Shown here in pieces: positions 28,447-39,867 of a stretch of DNA of 64,000 nt (positions are counted from its first letter, which is position 1; the number at the start of each line of letters is the position of its first letter). Below the pieces are notes generated by a model. It was not told the DNA's origin, ran no database searches, and saw only the letters and a list, made by a program, of their open reading frames with translations. Made by a program: the position numbers and the translations under genes. The stretch comes from Diplosphaera chodatii (Eukaryota > Chlorophyta > Trebouxiophyceae > Prasiolales > Stichococcaceae): NCBI GenBank assembly GCA_032358165.1, contig JAALGY010000043.1, positions 186,001 to 250,000 of the forward strand. The letters run 5' to 3'.

Positions 28447-29052
28447 GCTGGCAAGCTGTACACAACAGTGCTGACTGTGCTTCGGTGCAAGCCTGCTTCG
28501 GTATGCAGCTGCTGCCAACCAGGCCACCGCCCGTTGACGACTTGTGCGAGCCTTATCACGTTGTGCCCTGACAAGGATCGAAGTTGTCTGCTGCCGCAAA
28601 GTGTCAATCGAAAAGCATCATTTTGCCTACAGGCTGTGTTGGCACAAGGCCGTTGTCGTGCGATGGTACAGATCTTCACGGACAGAGCAGTGAAGTACCA
28701 AACTGTATTCAGGCCTCTAGACCGTAAAAGTAGCACGATGGCACATGTATCAAGGAATTGGAGCAAAGCTGCTGCGGATGACCACCGCCTACTTGTAATT
28801 GTAGCTGCTTTGATTTGGTACTGTCTCACGGTGTGCTGCGGAAGCGGAAGCTTTGAGGCGCATCCATAAGCGGAAGTTGGCTCACCAAGGTCCATTTGAC
28901 AGCACGCCTCTAGAAGTTCTGTAACTCCTGCGACCACTATTGAGCATGCTCAAGTCTCCCTGATGCACCTCCTACGCAGCATGTAGGCAGTGCATTCCAC
29001 GGTGCTCGTGTTGCGGCTTGTCCAAGCTGCTGCGGCAGGGGCCTGCTTGGGC
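28447..29052. other. Bidirectional promoter region, malic enzyme / WDR82
   Basis: A head-to-head interval of about 600 bp. A minus-strand open frame runs through it (from about 28937), but only its end is used, as the putative first malic enzyme exon. No TATA box, repeat or RNA gene is recognised. Confidence 0.4.
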
Positions 29053-30494
29053 ATGGTGGGCGTCAAGCTGCAGGATGACATTGTCAGATCTTTCGGCATG
29101 GGCCGTGTCTTCAAGGAGAACACGGGGTGCATCAACTCGCTGGACTTCCACAGACAAGAGGACTTGCTAGTGACGGCGTGCGAGGATGACTCGGTGCACC
29201 TGTACAACATAGAGTCTGGCACAGTTGACAAGACTGTGTTCAGCCGCAAATACGGGGTGGCGCACATACGCTTTACGCACCACCCTTACTCTGTCGTGTA
29301 TGCCTCCAACAAGGCAAGCTGCGCAGTGGCATGGCTGAGGACTTGAGGCACGGTTGATGATATGGACATGCGTGTCGCTTCAGGTCCATAGCTGATTGAC
29401 TTGTTGTGGGATTGCAGGGCAATGAACACGCACTTCGGTACCTCTCGCTGCATGACAACCAGTATGTGCGGTATTTCAGGGGACACACAGCACGGGTTTC
29501 CGCACTGGCCATGTCCCCCAAGAATGACTTGTTCATGTCAGCGGCAGAGGTGCGAGTGCTTCACAGCTGCTGCCTCGTGCCCATCCCGCCATACCCTGGA
29601 AAGGATATGGCCTGCGCATGCACCGCCCAGTCGAACCTGTCTGCTGCAGTGCAGGATCACCAGGTGCGGTTGTGGGACCTGCGGAGCACGCAGTGCCAGG
29701 GGTTGGTCAACTGCCCTGGCCCAGCAACAGCAGCATTCGATCAGCAGGGCCTCGTGTTCAGCATAGGCAGTGAAAGCGGCGTGCTGAAGCTGTACGATGT
29801 GCGGTCCTATGACAAGGGCCCTTTCGACACCTTTGCGGTGAGTTTGTCAGAATTCCTTCCGTGTATGACGCAATCTGGCACAACATGCGACGGTGACGTC
29901 GGTCGATGCGAGGCTTTGGCCACAGGTACCAGAGCTGGCGAACAGCGCGCAACGGTTCCACAGCGTGACCTTCAGCCCTGATGGCAAGCTGATGTCGGCG
30001 GTGGCAGGCGGCACGCTGTATCTGCTGGACGCTTTCAACGGCAACGTCATGCTGCGCCTCAGCATTGGCGCAGACAGCGCTGGCTGCGAGGCCAGCTTCA
30101 GCCCCGATGGCCAGTATGTCAGCTCAGGTGACTGCTGCTCGACGCCGCGCATCACGTGTCAGCTGTAAACCATGTTGCGGACTGTTGTTCAGATGACTCT
30201 GAGAGTGGCCACTGTGCATGATCTTGTAGGTTGTCAGGACAGAGCAGTGCGTGTGTGGAGCACTGCCACAGGATCCGAGGTGGCAGTGCTCAATGGACAC
30301 GCTGGCGTGCCCACTGCTATTAAATGGGCACCTCGTAGGGTGAGTTCTGTGCCGCACCACTCATTGAAACTACATGCACGAATGGCATGTACGACTGCAG
30401 CTCACTCTTAAACCCGTGATGCCTTCAAACGCAGTTGATGATGGCGAGCGCGTGCAATGCTCTCGTCATGTGGGTGCCACAGAAGATCGCCTGA
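29053..30494 (+). CDS. WDR82: WDR82/Swd2 WD40 protein (COMPASS and PNUTS-PP1 subunit)
   Basis: This WD-repeat protein recruits Set1/COMPASS H3K4 methyltransferase to RNA polymerase II and also acts in 3'-end processing. Exons 29053-29313, 29418-29549, 29655-29837, 29926-30127, 30230-30339 and 30435-30494 give 315 aa (human 313). Family-specific segments are FKENTGCINSLDFHRQEDLL, LRYLSLHDNQYVRYFRGH, VRLWDLRSTQCQGL, LKLYDVRSYDKGPF, ASFSPDGQYVSSG and the C-terminal MMASACNALVMWVPQ, which aligns with the FASACSNMAFWLP end of WDR82. The first intron seems to use a GC donor (AAG|GCAAGC at 29314). A weaker GT site 12 bp on would insert four residues. The start ATG at 29053 precedes VGVKLQDDIVRSF, matching the usual N-terminus. 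Confidence 0.95.
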
Positions 30495-31055
30495 GGCTCC
30501 ACCCAGCGTCTGCGGGAGAGACATTTCTGGAAATAATTCAGACAGCTGCAAGGGCGACCAGCTGCAGCAGAACTGTAGCTCCTTCTGTGACCGTCCGAGG
30601 CTTGACTGACAATGGTCATAAGCACTGGGCCCATTGTTGAACGCTAGTGGACAAGTCCAAATGACCAGGTGCAGCTTGCCCCATCTGACCAAGCCCGTTC
30701 AAGGGGAATAGAATAGAGTTCTATTCCCCTTGGCCAGTTTGGGCAGCCTCGTCATATGACCCTGTTGCGGGGGATTCCAGCCTTTCGGTGTCCACTGTCA
30801 ACCTGGAGTGCGCACACCACATAGTTCACAGCCATACTTCTGTTTGCTCCACGGCTGCTGGAATAGATTGCCGTTGATACCTTCCTGCTGATGCTGCATT
30901 TGCGGGGATTGTTGAGGCAGTCCTGCAGTGTGATCACACTGCTCCAGTAATCGAGAACCAAGCAACAAACGGCGTATGTGCCGCGCCCAAGTACCAAACA
31001 GTATTTTTTGAGTGTCGTCATCCAATGCTGTCCTGATTGAGCTTGGGCGGCCGCC
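30495..31055. other. Intergenic, XEG113 promoter region
   Basis: 560 bp between two plus-strand genes. It contains a perfect hairpin (listed separately) and no coding frame I can support. Confidence 0.5.
30700..30732. repeat. Perfect 14-bp inverted repeat (hairpin)
   Basis: The arms CAAGGGGAATAGAA and TTCTATTCCCCTTG are exact reverse complements around the 5-base loop TAGAG. The element lies about 200 bp after WDR82 and 320 bp before XEG113. It could be a transcription or 3'-end signal, a small foldback element, or a chance palindrome; a 14-bp perfect arm is unlikely by chance in 560 bp. Confidence 0.75.
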
Positions 31056-34000
31056 ATGGCGCCTCAGGCGCAGCGCCGGAAGAGGCGCGCCATCAACCGC
31101 CTCGTGCGCGGTGTCATCAGCATGGCGTTCCTCGGGGGCCTGGCGTTCCTGATCCACCGCCCTCTGGTGCAGCTGTACTGGGGCACCTACAGCAGGCTGC
31201 AGCTTGGCGGGGCTTCCAGGCTGTTTGGCGGGGCGGCCTCGCCGACCGTCACACAGTGGCTGGCATCCCAGCACCAGCAGACAGGTGCCTGCAAAGGGAA
31301 CGGATGGCAACTTTCAGGCAGTTTTCATGACGCAGACTTTCACCCTCAATTTTTTTTCATATTGTCAGCATGATTGGGCCATCATGTTCATGCAGAGGGG
31401 AGGATATTGGAGTCAAAAGGCGGCAAAGCAGCGGGCGCACCAGACGCATCCCAGACCAGCCACTCTGCCAGCGATGCGGTGGTGTCTGCAGAGAAGGCGC
31501 AGCAGCAGGCGCAGGAGGCATCTCAGACAGCAGCGCCGCTTGCTGCAAAGCCAGACACAGGGGCAGCACAATCAGCGGCAGGACCCCAGGCAGTCGCAGC
31601 CGCTGGCTGCCTTCCCACAACCTGGACCGGCAAGCCAGAGGACTACCGACTCCGAGAGTGAGCATCTCTGTTACCTCTAGCCTCAGGCTGTGCTGGTGTA
31701 CTTCACTGTACCGTGTCATGCAAGCTCTCATCGATGAACATCCGCAGGGAGGCGGTCAAGTGCCTGGTGGACGAGCACAACACTATCATGGTGACGTGGG
31801 CGAACCATCACTACCTGGACTTTGTCATGACTTGGGTGGAGCATGTGAAGAGCGTCGGCGTGACCACCTACCTTGTTGGTGCGGGCCGCTGCATGCACAA
31901 GCTTGCAACTTGTAGCGCTGGGCGCAAGAGATGTACGGTACAATGGGTCTGACGATGAGGGTTGTGGAGCATGAGTGCAATGTTTCCCATGTGCCACAGG
32001 TGCCATGGACGACACCTTGCTGCAGAAGCTGGCATCCAGTGGGATCAACACGTTTTCAATGAACTCGGGGCTGACAGAGAATGACTTTGGCTGGGGTTCG
32101 GCCAACTTCCACAAAATGGTGTGTGCATGTTCGATGCTGAATCATGAGCCGTGGATGTGTATCATTTGTTACTGGCCGACACGTCAGGGATGGGCGCTCT
32201 GCTCTGACACCATTGTGTGTTCACACAGGGCCGCGAGAAAATCAACCTGATCTACACCTTCACCAAGATGGGGCATGCCATCCTGGTGTCCGATGTGGAT
32301 ACTGTGTGGATGCAGAACCCGCTGCCGTATATGGCCAAGTACCCAGAAGCTGACTGCCTAGTGTCCAGCGACCACCTGGTGACCTCCTCTGCCACATGAC
32401 GTCAATATTGACAATTCTAGTCTCACATGCCAATTTTCACGTGCACATGCCATTCATGGCTACAACAAACTGATGGGCGGTCTGATGTAGTAGTGTGAAT
32501 GCTACTGCAGAGAGAAACAGTGACTGACGGGGGGCTGGAGTTGTATCCAGAAGCCGGATCAGCCGCCAACATTGGCATCATGCTGGTCAAACCCAATGCA
32601 GTGCCCCTTGCAAAGGTGCATCGATATGCGGCTGGGTCAGCTTGCGAATGTGGTAATGGCATTGCATGCTCAGGACACCAACCTATCCTCGTCACCAACT
32701 GCGCACATCCACGTGCAGGAGTGGGTAGATAGGATCGTTGCAGATGACAAGATATGGGATCAGAATGCGTTCAATGAGTTGATGACGCGGGGGTTGCAGA
32801 TTGCGCCAAGGCGGGAAGACCGCCTATTTCTGTGAGCAGCCGTCTGCAATGTTGTTGCTTGTTGTGTTGTGCGCGCCGAACCGCTGCATCTGCTCATGCA
32901 AGCATGTGGATGCCTGCTGTGCAGGGGCTATGACGCCAAGTACAAGTTTGGCATCCTGCCGGTCTCCACCTTTTGCAGCGGCCACACTTTCTTCACGCAG
33001 CGCATGCACGAGAAGCTGAAGCTGCAGCCGTACGTGGTGCATGCCACCTTCCAGTTTTCGGGCACGCCGGGCAAGCGGCACCGCATGCGGGAGTTCATGC
33101 TCTGGCATGTGAGTGCTGCATGATGCTTTCATGCAGGCAGGGTGACAGAAAAAACCATGTGCTGCTGTGCAAGCCCACTGCACGCAACCTAAGCATACAT
33201 CTGAGCCTCATGACAGAATTGGGCCATTCACAGCGTGCCTTTGCTGATGAGAAGCAAGTGCTCACTGCAGGACCCACCTGAGTATTATGACCGGTCGGGC
33301 GGCTACCTGGTCTACAATGCAGACGCTCCAGCAGCCATGATTGAGGCAGCCGTGCCGGCAACACTCGCACGCGGCGAGAAGCTGGACCTCAATGGCACAC
33401 TGGGCCACTTTGAGCTGGTGCACCATCAGCTGAAGCAGGTGCCGAGCACGCCTGGCAGATGTGTCTGCTCTGTCCTTATGCCGCACATGCACAGGCCTCG
33501 TGCCCCAGCACGAGCACACGGCGTCATCTGGCACGCTGAGCTGCTTTCGCCTTGTGCAGCTGCGCAGCGCCTGGGCAATTGCGCAGACGCTGGGCCGTGC
33601 GCTCGTCTTCCCAAAGCTCTGGGCAGGGATGGACAGGTGAGCTGTTATGTCGTTGGTCGCTTCACACTGCTTGCTGCACATCAGCCAGGTGCAGCAGTGG
33701 CTTGCAACATGCGCACGGGTACCTGACAACGCGGGGTTGTGCCAATGCGCTGCTGACGTGAGATAAGAAGTGATGAACTCAAATTGCAGGTGGTGGGCCC
33801 CGCATGATGGCATCATACCGGGCTCGCACCTCGAGCTGCCCTACATCGCGCCCTTCGACCACCTCATGGATCTGGAAGCGTGCGGCCAGTTGTGCTTTCG
33901 TAGTGCACAAAGGGCATCTGTGCCATGGTTCACGATACTGCTCCGGTCCCAAGGCTGAGGCACTCACAAGGTATGAAAATCGGACATGCAGGATGGTCGC

Positions 34001-34472
34001 GCCGAGGCCAGAGGCTGAATTTGGGCCGATGATAGAGTTCCGAGAGTACTCGTTCCTGGAGAACCCGCGGCTGCCTGCAACGGTCAATGCTTCCAGGGTC
34101 AGCATCAGAGTGTGCCCGAAGGGGAACAGCTCGGCTAAGTGCTCGGATGGCACTGCTGCAGCGGTGGAAGCAGATGGATGGGTGTCCCTACAGCAGGATC
34201 TATCAGATGCACGGCTGAAAACAGCCCTGCAGGGCTTCTCTGATCGCAAGGTCATGCATTTCGATACCATGCATGGCGCCTTCGGTGGGTTTGCCGACCC
34301 CAGGGCATCACAGAAATTCCAGAACCGAGTCAGGAATTGTGCGACCATCTGGTGCTGCGTCAACAATCACCCAGGGCACGTGTTCTACGACCCGTTCTTC
34401 GACACGATACCAAGGACAGATCGTTTCGAAAGGTCATGGAACGAGCCCTGGAAACCTGTCTGCGGACCATAG
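31056..34472 (+). CDS. XEG113: XEG113-type GT77 arabinosyltransferase
   Basis: This is a Golgi type II glycosyltransferase. In plants XEG113 adds the second beta-arabinofuranose to hydroxyproline-linked chains on extensins. Exons 31056-31284, 31396-31657, 31748-31878, 32000-32118, 32229-32378, 32511-32615, 32719-32831, 32925-33108, 33271-33438, 33560-33636, 33790-33879 and 33992-34472 give 702 aa. The N-terminus is basic, then a signal anchor (GVISMAFLGGLAFLI, about residues 18-36), then an Ala/Gln-rich stem. The catalytic part has TIMVTWANHHYLDFVMTWVE, ILVSDVDTVWMQNPLPYM (DxD motif), VWDQNAFNEL-like KIWDQNAFNEL, STFCSGHTFF, FSGTPGKRHRMREFMLWH and DPPEYYD. The C-terminal half (HHQLKQLRSAWAIAQTLGR, FGPMIEFREYSFLENP, IWCCVNN) is specific to XEG113 rather than RRA proteins. 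The start ATG has a good context (CCGCCATGG). The donor substrate in algae is inferred. Confidence 0.93.
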
Positions 34473-34899
34473 TCTGAACAGGGTCGATGTCCACAGTCTT
34501 TGCTTAGCTACGTCAGTGATTTTCTTGATAGATGAAGGCTAGGCCTGGTCGGATGTTTAGTATGATTGTATGCTCGATTGTCAGGCCCTCAATAGCATAT
34601 ATACTCTGGCAACGGCTGTTACAGACCCTGCGCCGCCTTCAGTATTGACTCTGCAGCGCATGGTGTGTGGCTGTGGTATGCTGAATGTCACATAGTGAGC
34701 TGCTGGCAGTGGATGACTAACATCTGGAGCATGGCGACGCATCTCGACCAGCAGTACACCACATCCACAGCATTTGTCACAGTGGCCAAACGGTGTCGCT
34801 TTGTGGTCAGCAATGTGCAGTACACCCCAGTCGCGCCCCGCACACAGTGGACCCCGCGGCGCAAACACTGCACAGTGCCCTGCACCTACTGGATGGTGC
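34473..34899. other. Tail-to-tail 3' regions
   Basis: About 430 bp between the stops of XEG113 and PP2A-A. A minus-strand TGTAA (TTACA at 34619-34623) about 280 bp beyond the PP2A-A stop may be its polyadenylation signal. Nothing else is seen. Confidence 0.4.
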
Positions 34900-37800
34900 T
34901 CACGACACCATCTTATTGTCTGCCGCTGCAAGCGCCTGCTGCGCAAAGTAGCGCACGTCGGCATCTGGGTCCTCCAGCTGCTCCGCAAGCACCGGCCGCA
35001 CCGTGTGCTCCACCACTGCGCTGTCCAGCACGGGCATCAGCCGCTCCAGCATCTTGCCCACGTTGAAGCGGATGTTGGGCACCTGCGTCATGTGAACAGC
35101 AGGTGTCAGCAACCGCAACCCAACAGACTCCCAGCGGGTGACAGGTGCCCGTAGCGATGCTGTTAGGAGAAGGAGAAGACCAGAGGTGTGGCAAAAGGAT
35201 GCTAGTCAGAGGAGCAGTGCAACATGCACCTTGTCTTTGCCGGCGTTGATGACGACGGGCAGCATGCTGTCGACGAGCACGTCGTGGGTAACGACGGGCG
35301 CCAGAGCCGCGATGGCTGACAGCACCGTCATGCGGTACAGGTAGTGTGGGTTGTCGATCATAGCAAGCACCTGAACAGGTAGAAGCGTACGGTAGCGTCT
35401 GGATTGCAGATGGCGTTTTCAGAGGCTCGTCCAAGGCAGGTCAAACCAATGAGATGCGGAACTTCAACGCCCATGGCCACCCTCTGCAGGCAAGCGGTGG
35501 CACCTCAGCAGGAGTGCAACACAAGACGGTGCAGCGTCTCCTTAGCTCACCTGCGGCACGAGGTGCTCCTTGGCCCAGTCGGAGCCGAACTCCTGCGCCA
35601 GCTGCTGCAGGTTCTGCGTCGCCGCCTCCCGGATGCTGTACACCTGGTCCTCCAGCCACTGCAGGCACTGCTGCCCCAGCTGCTCCTGTATCGTTTACAG
35701 GAGCAGGTATAGGGAGCACACCTCTCGTTAACAACGTGTCGTGTTGACCTATACAATGCATGCAGTTCAAACAGCATGACAAGGACTGAGCACAGGTCCT
35801 GGCGAGCCTCTGATGCAACTTGCACCGACTGGAGTGACAGACACAGCGATTCTGACATCGATCAGGTGCGCATATGAATGCAGCTGTGCACCCGGCATAG
35901 CTACTCACCTGGAAGAACTCGATGCCAAGCTGGGAGGCCAGCAGCGGGATGTGGTGGATAATGGCCAGCCGCACGCGCCAGTGCTTGTCTGTCGCTAGAT
36001 CCCCAATCGCTGGCAGCAGGCTTTGTGCCAGCAGGTCGATGCCAATCACTGCATTGACCTGCATTGCACAGGAAGGCTACAGGTCAAAGTAGACCGACAA
36101 GAGGCCCAGGACTGCCAGTTGTCTGCATGCTGATGCAGCATAACCAACTCACAGCAGGCGCCCTTGCGCTGCTGTCTTCATCCACAGTGCCAGCAATGGA
36201 AAGAGTGAGGGCACACAGGTCCAAGGGCAGCGCACCTGCTCCAGCTTGCTGATGATGTTGAGCCGAACATCTGGGTAGTCGTCCTTTAGCAGCGCCAGGA
36301 ACACCGGCAGCAGGTGCTCGATTGTTGCAGCCTTGCCCAGCAGCGGCGCGAGCTCCATGACGACGCTGGCCAGGGCGGTGCGCACAAATTGCGAGCTGTC
36401 GGTCGACAGCTCCTTCACGCAGGGCAGCAGCGCGCTGATCACGGCCTCGCCCGCCAGGATCTTGCAGAAGGCGGAGAGCTTCCCGGCGGCTGCGACGCGC
36501 ACCTCCGCCTCGTTGTCCCGCAGCAGTCGCACGAATGCTGGCACCAGCTCTGATCTGCAGGGGCGGTTGTACAAGGGTTCTGTGATGTGTAAGTATGGTG
36601 ATACAACAGCCCATGCCACTCGATGCTGCAAACAAGCAGAAGCATGGACACCTGCACTATGACATCGCAACCATCGAAGTGCATACTTGGCAAGGTCGGG
36701 TCCGAGCGCCTCGCACAGCGTAGTGAGTTGCTGCGCAACATTATACCGCACCCTCCAGCTCTTGTCCTGCACAGGCACATGGCAAGCCGCTTTGTAGATC
36801 ACGACACTACTTGTGCCTAACTCTGCTGACATACGACGGCGGGTGATCAAGTTCATGCTCGGCACCTGTGAGAACTTCTGCACGACTGGCAGGATGTGCG
36901 TCATGACGTCGTCCTTCCTGCAGAGCTGCGCGAGCGGGCCGCAGCACTCCACCGCCAGCAGCCGCACCGAGTCTTGGTCTGCAGGCACATGCCACTCCAC
37001 ATAATGTTGCTTGCAGCCAGGTGCTCAGATGACAAACCACTCCAATAGGCGGTCACTCAAGTGTGCAGCATGGCGCCAGCCCGCGCACCGTCTTGCGTCA
37101 GGTACTGGAAGAGCGGCAGGAACTCCGAGGGCACCAGGTCCGGCTCCACGATGCGGGCAAAGGACGCCAGGTTCTGGGCTGCCGCTCGCCGGACCATGGG
37201 CGTGTCGTCGCGGCACAGGTGCGCGAACAGCGCCCGCAGGTCGGAGCGCAGGCCCTCGGGCGCCTGCGGGTACGCGCTGATGAAGGCGCCGCACGACGAC
37301 ACCCGCGAGGTGAACCACTCGCCAGTCGCCAGCCGCTGCGTGGGCATGCGGCAGCGATCTTAGTCAACCGAGGGTGGAGGGTGACCTGACAGTTCACAAG
37401 GAAAGCTAGCGTGCACGGCCCTAGGCCGTCAGCAGCACGCCAGCACCGCCGTCTGCTGCCATGCGGCTGACCTGCACGAGGGGGATCAGGTGCTCTGCTA
37501 TGCTGGCCTCCGGCAGCTCGGCGGCGACGAGGTTTATTGACTCCACTGCCTTGTCCCGCACCACCGTCTCCTCCACCATGGACAGCGCCTCCAGCGGCAT
37601 CAGCAGCACGTGCCCGTGGGCGGGCCCGCCCACCAGGGGAATGAATTTGCCCAGCTCCTCCGCCATGATGAGGAGCACCTGCACCGCAAATTCAGTCGCT
37701 TCGTGACGACCGCATGACAACCGCGGGACATGCTGCGACAATTGGCCCTGGAGTGACAAGCTGATCCGTTGAAGCAGCGCTCACCTCATCCTCGTCATCA

Positions 37801-38101
37801 TTGCTGTCTGTCAGAAAAGGGATCAGCTCGTTGCGGGTGCGCTCCTCTCCCAGGGCCAGCGCTATGGTGCCCAAGCGCTTCACAGAATTCAGCCGCAGCG
37901 CAACGTCCTCATTCTTCAGCTCGTCACTGCGTGTGCGATCATGATGTGAGCGTGGACCTCTGTCAGCCAACATGCCACCTCCAAGCCGTTTGCAGCAAGT
38001 TTGGCAGAAGGTTGATCAGTCTGTCCTCACATCAATATAGCTATTGGGTAGAGGCTCTCTTGGCTGCTGGTGCCGCCTTCAGTAGCCATTGCGGTTGCCA
38101 T
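34900..38101 (-). CDS. PP2AA: PP2A 65-kDa scaffold subunit A
   Basis: This HEAT-repeat scaffold joins the catalytic C and regulatory B subunits of protein phosphatase 2A. Eleven exons: 38101-38031, 37926-37785, 37678-37472, 37335-37089, 36978-36866, 36766-36687, 36554-36236, 36058-35909, 35685-35551, 35370-35230 and 35082-34900; 595 aa against about 587-590 in plants and animals. The start [13 protein letters not shown] is followed by [16 protein letters not shown], the standard N-terminus, then the HEAT series with [84 protein letters not shown] and [13 protein letters not shown]. The 15-repeat architecture appears complete. It shares the window with a B'' subunit gene, though at a distance. 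Confidence 0.97.
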
Positions 38102-38650
38102 CAGTGCAGGGGATTTGACAGCAGCAGCCCCTAACCCAGCTAACCGTTGCCTCCCAGGTCAACACGAGCAATCCCAGTCAGTCTCAGGTCCCAAGATCTT
38201 TGTCGGCAAGACGTGCAGCTTCATCAATCACGACGGACTCTCTGCACACGAGGTGCTGATACACGCTTACGACTCTGAGCTGACATCTGCACCGGAGCAC
38301 GGCTCAGCAAGACCTTCACCGCTGAAGGTCAGGGGACGAAATATTCACGAAAGCCTGCTGTACCATCAACTTAGCGGAACCCATAGATGCTGACTACGGA
38401 TCGTCCATTCTTACTGACAGCTGCATCCACCTGGTGCTTTACTGTCTCCTGTGGCATCCCGCTGGATCCGTGGGGCGCTAAAGCTGCTGCTTTCGGGGCC
38501 GTAGTCGCTGCACTTGCTGTTCACGCTACAGCGATTTGGGCACCTCGCCATTGCTGCGTCACACATGTGCAGTGTCCTGATTGCGGCGGTGCGGCAAGGC
38601 TTGCTTGACATTAGCTGACTCGTTTTCCCATCAGTGCTGGGGGCGCAGCC
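38102..38650. other. Bidirectional promoter region, PP2A-A / glutaredoxin-like
   Basis: A head-to-head interval of about 550 bp. Short frames only, with no motif recognised. Confidence 0.4.
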
Positions 38651-39604
38651 ATGCTGAGGTCTGTCATGCACAGCCATTGTTTAACGCAAGATGCGTGCAG
38701 ATGTTTTCACACTGCACGTGCGCTTTGTCTCTGGGGAGGTCGGCCGGCAGCTACAGCACCGACCGACGGTTTACTACATGTACGGCAGCGGTGGCAACTC
38801 TCTGCTGCGCTGAGCGCATCGCATCTGAACTCTGATGGCTCATCAATGAGCCGGATCAGCCGATGCTATGCAGCCACTGCTCAGTCAGCCGCTGGTGAGC
38901 ATGACGTGCGCTCCGGTTCGTGTCATACCTTACGGACACCAGTGTCCCTTTCAGGAAGTGGTGGTGCTGTAAGGTGCTGTGACCTGCAGTGCAGGTGCTT
39001 CTAGCAAGCCCTTCAAGCTGATCATATACAGCAGGGACGACTGCAGCCTTTGCGAAGGCCTCAAGGTGCTGATCAGTCAGGTTTGGCTTGTGTGGGGAGC
39101 AGAAATGTGCATACAGGCAGCTTTTTGCCCAAATGCATCTGCCGTGACGTGCGGTCACCTGATCTGCAGGAGAAGGTTCGGGCTGTCATGGAGAGATCAC
39201 AGTTCTCGCAATCACCTCTCTCATCTGCTAGTCTCGAGGTGGGCATATGCATCTACACAAGCGTCTTCTCACAGCCAGTGCTGTCCATATTTATACAGTG
39301 CAGAGGGCCTGCACTGTGCAGATCAGAGACATCAGTAGCAATCCGGCCTGGGAGGCAAGATACAGCCTCCAGATTCCGGTGTTGACGGCTGCTGACACAG
39401 ACAACAGCAACGAGGTGACATTGCTTCAGCACCTGGAAGGTTGTGTTGCAGGTGTGTCCTGCTGTACTGCAAAGCAGCTGAACGGCGTTCGTGCTCCACA
39501 TGCAGCGGCTGATCCCGCGGCCGCCCCCCAGAATCTCGGCAGACCGGCTCGAGAAGCACATCATGAGTGCGTTAGGGGGAGAAACCATATCAATGAACTC
39601 GTAA
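38651..39604 (+). CDS. Glutaredoxin-like protein (C5orf63/YDR286C type), organelle-targeted
   Basis: This small thioredoxin-fold protein is of the glutaredoxin-like group with a CxxC site; its substrate and physiological role are unknown. Exons 38651-38894, 38995-39065, 39170-39238, 39322-39414 and 39506-39604 give 191 aa. The first about 85 residues (MLRSVMHSHCLTQDACRC..., Arg/Ala/Ser-rich, few acids) look like a transit peptide. The domain then runs FKLIIYSRDDCSLCEGLK with active site C-S-L-C, EKVRAVMERS, IRDISSNPAWEARYSLQIPV with the conserved cis-Pro (IPV), and ends PRPPPRISADRLEKHI. In-frame ATG 38846 is an alternative start lacking most of the presequence. Mitochondrial or plastid location cannot be told apart. 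Confidence 0.87.
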
Positions 39605-39867
39605 TACAGGCGTCGAGGTGACTGCCAGCGTAAGCGTCCGCGTACACATATACACGTCTGAGCACTTCTTGAGGTGTGCTCATTGAGGTGTGCTGATGAC
39701 AGACAAGGCACTTATTAAAGCGGCCCACTCCCTTCAAGAGTTGAACACCTGTGCGCATGTGCATGAGTGTATGCTGCTGTACACGGCAGTGATGTGGTGA
39801 ATTTTGATGGGTGAGATGTCTAGTGAGTGTTAGCAGTCCTATATGACCAGTCTTGCTCAGCATTTGG
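39605..39867. other. Tail-to-tail 3' regions, glutaredoxin-like / PIG-C
   Basis: 263 bp with a short imperfect tandem (TTGAGGTGTGCT twice near 39668-39692). No gene. Confidence 0.4.

Noticed and set aside
28350..28937. 195-codon minus-strand ORF as a separate gene
   Set aside because: No motif and no compositional support. Another frame of this region is used only as the tentative first malic enzyme exon (28446-28354).
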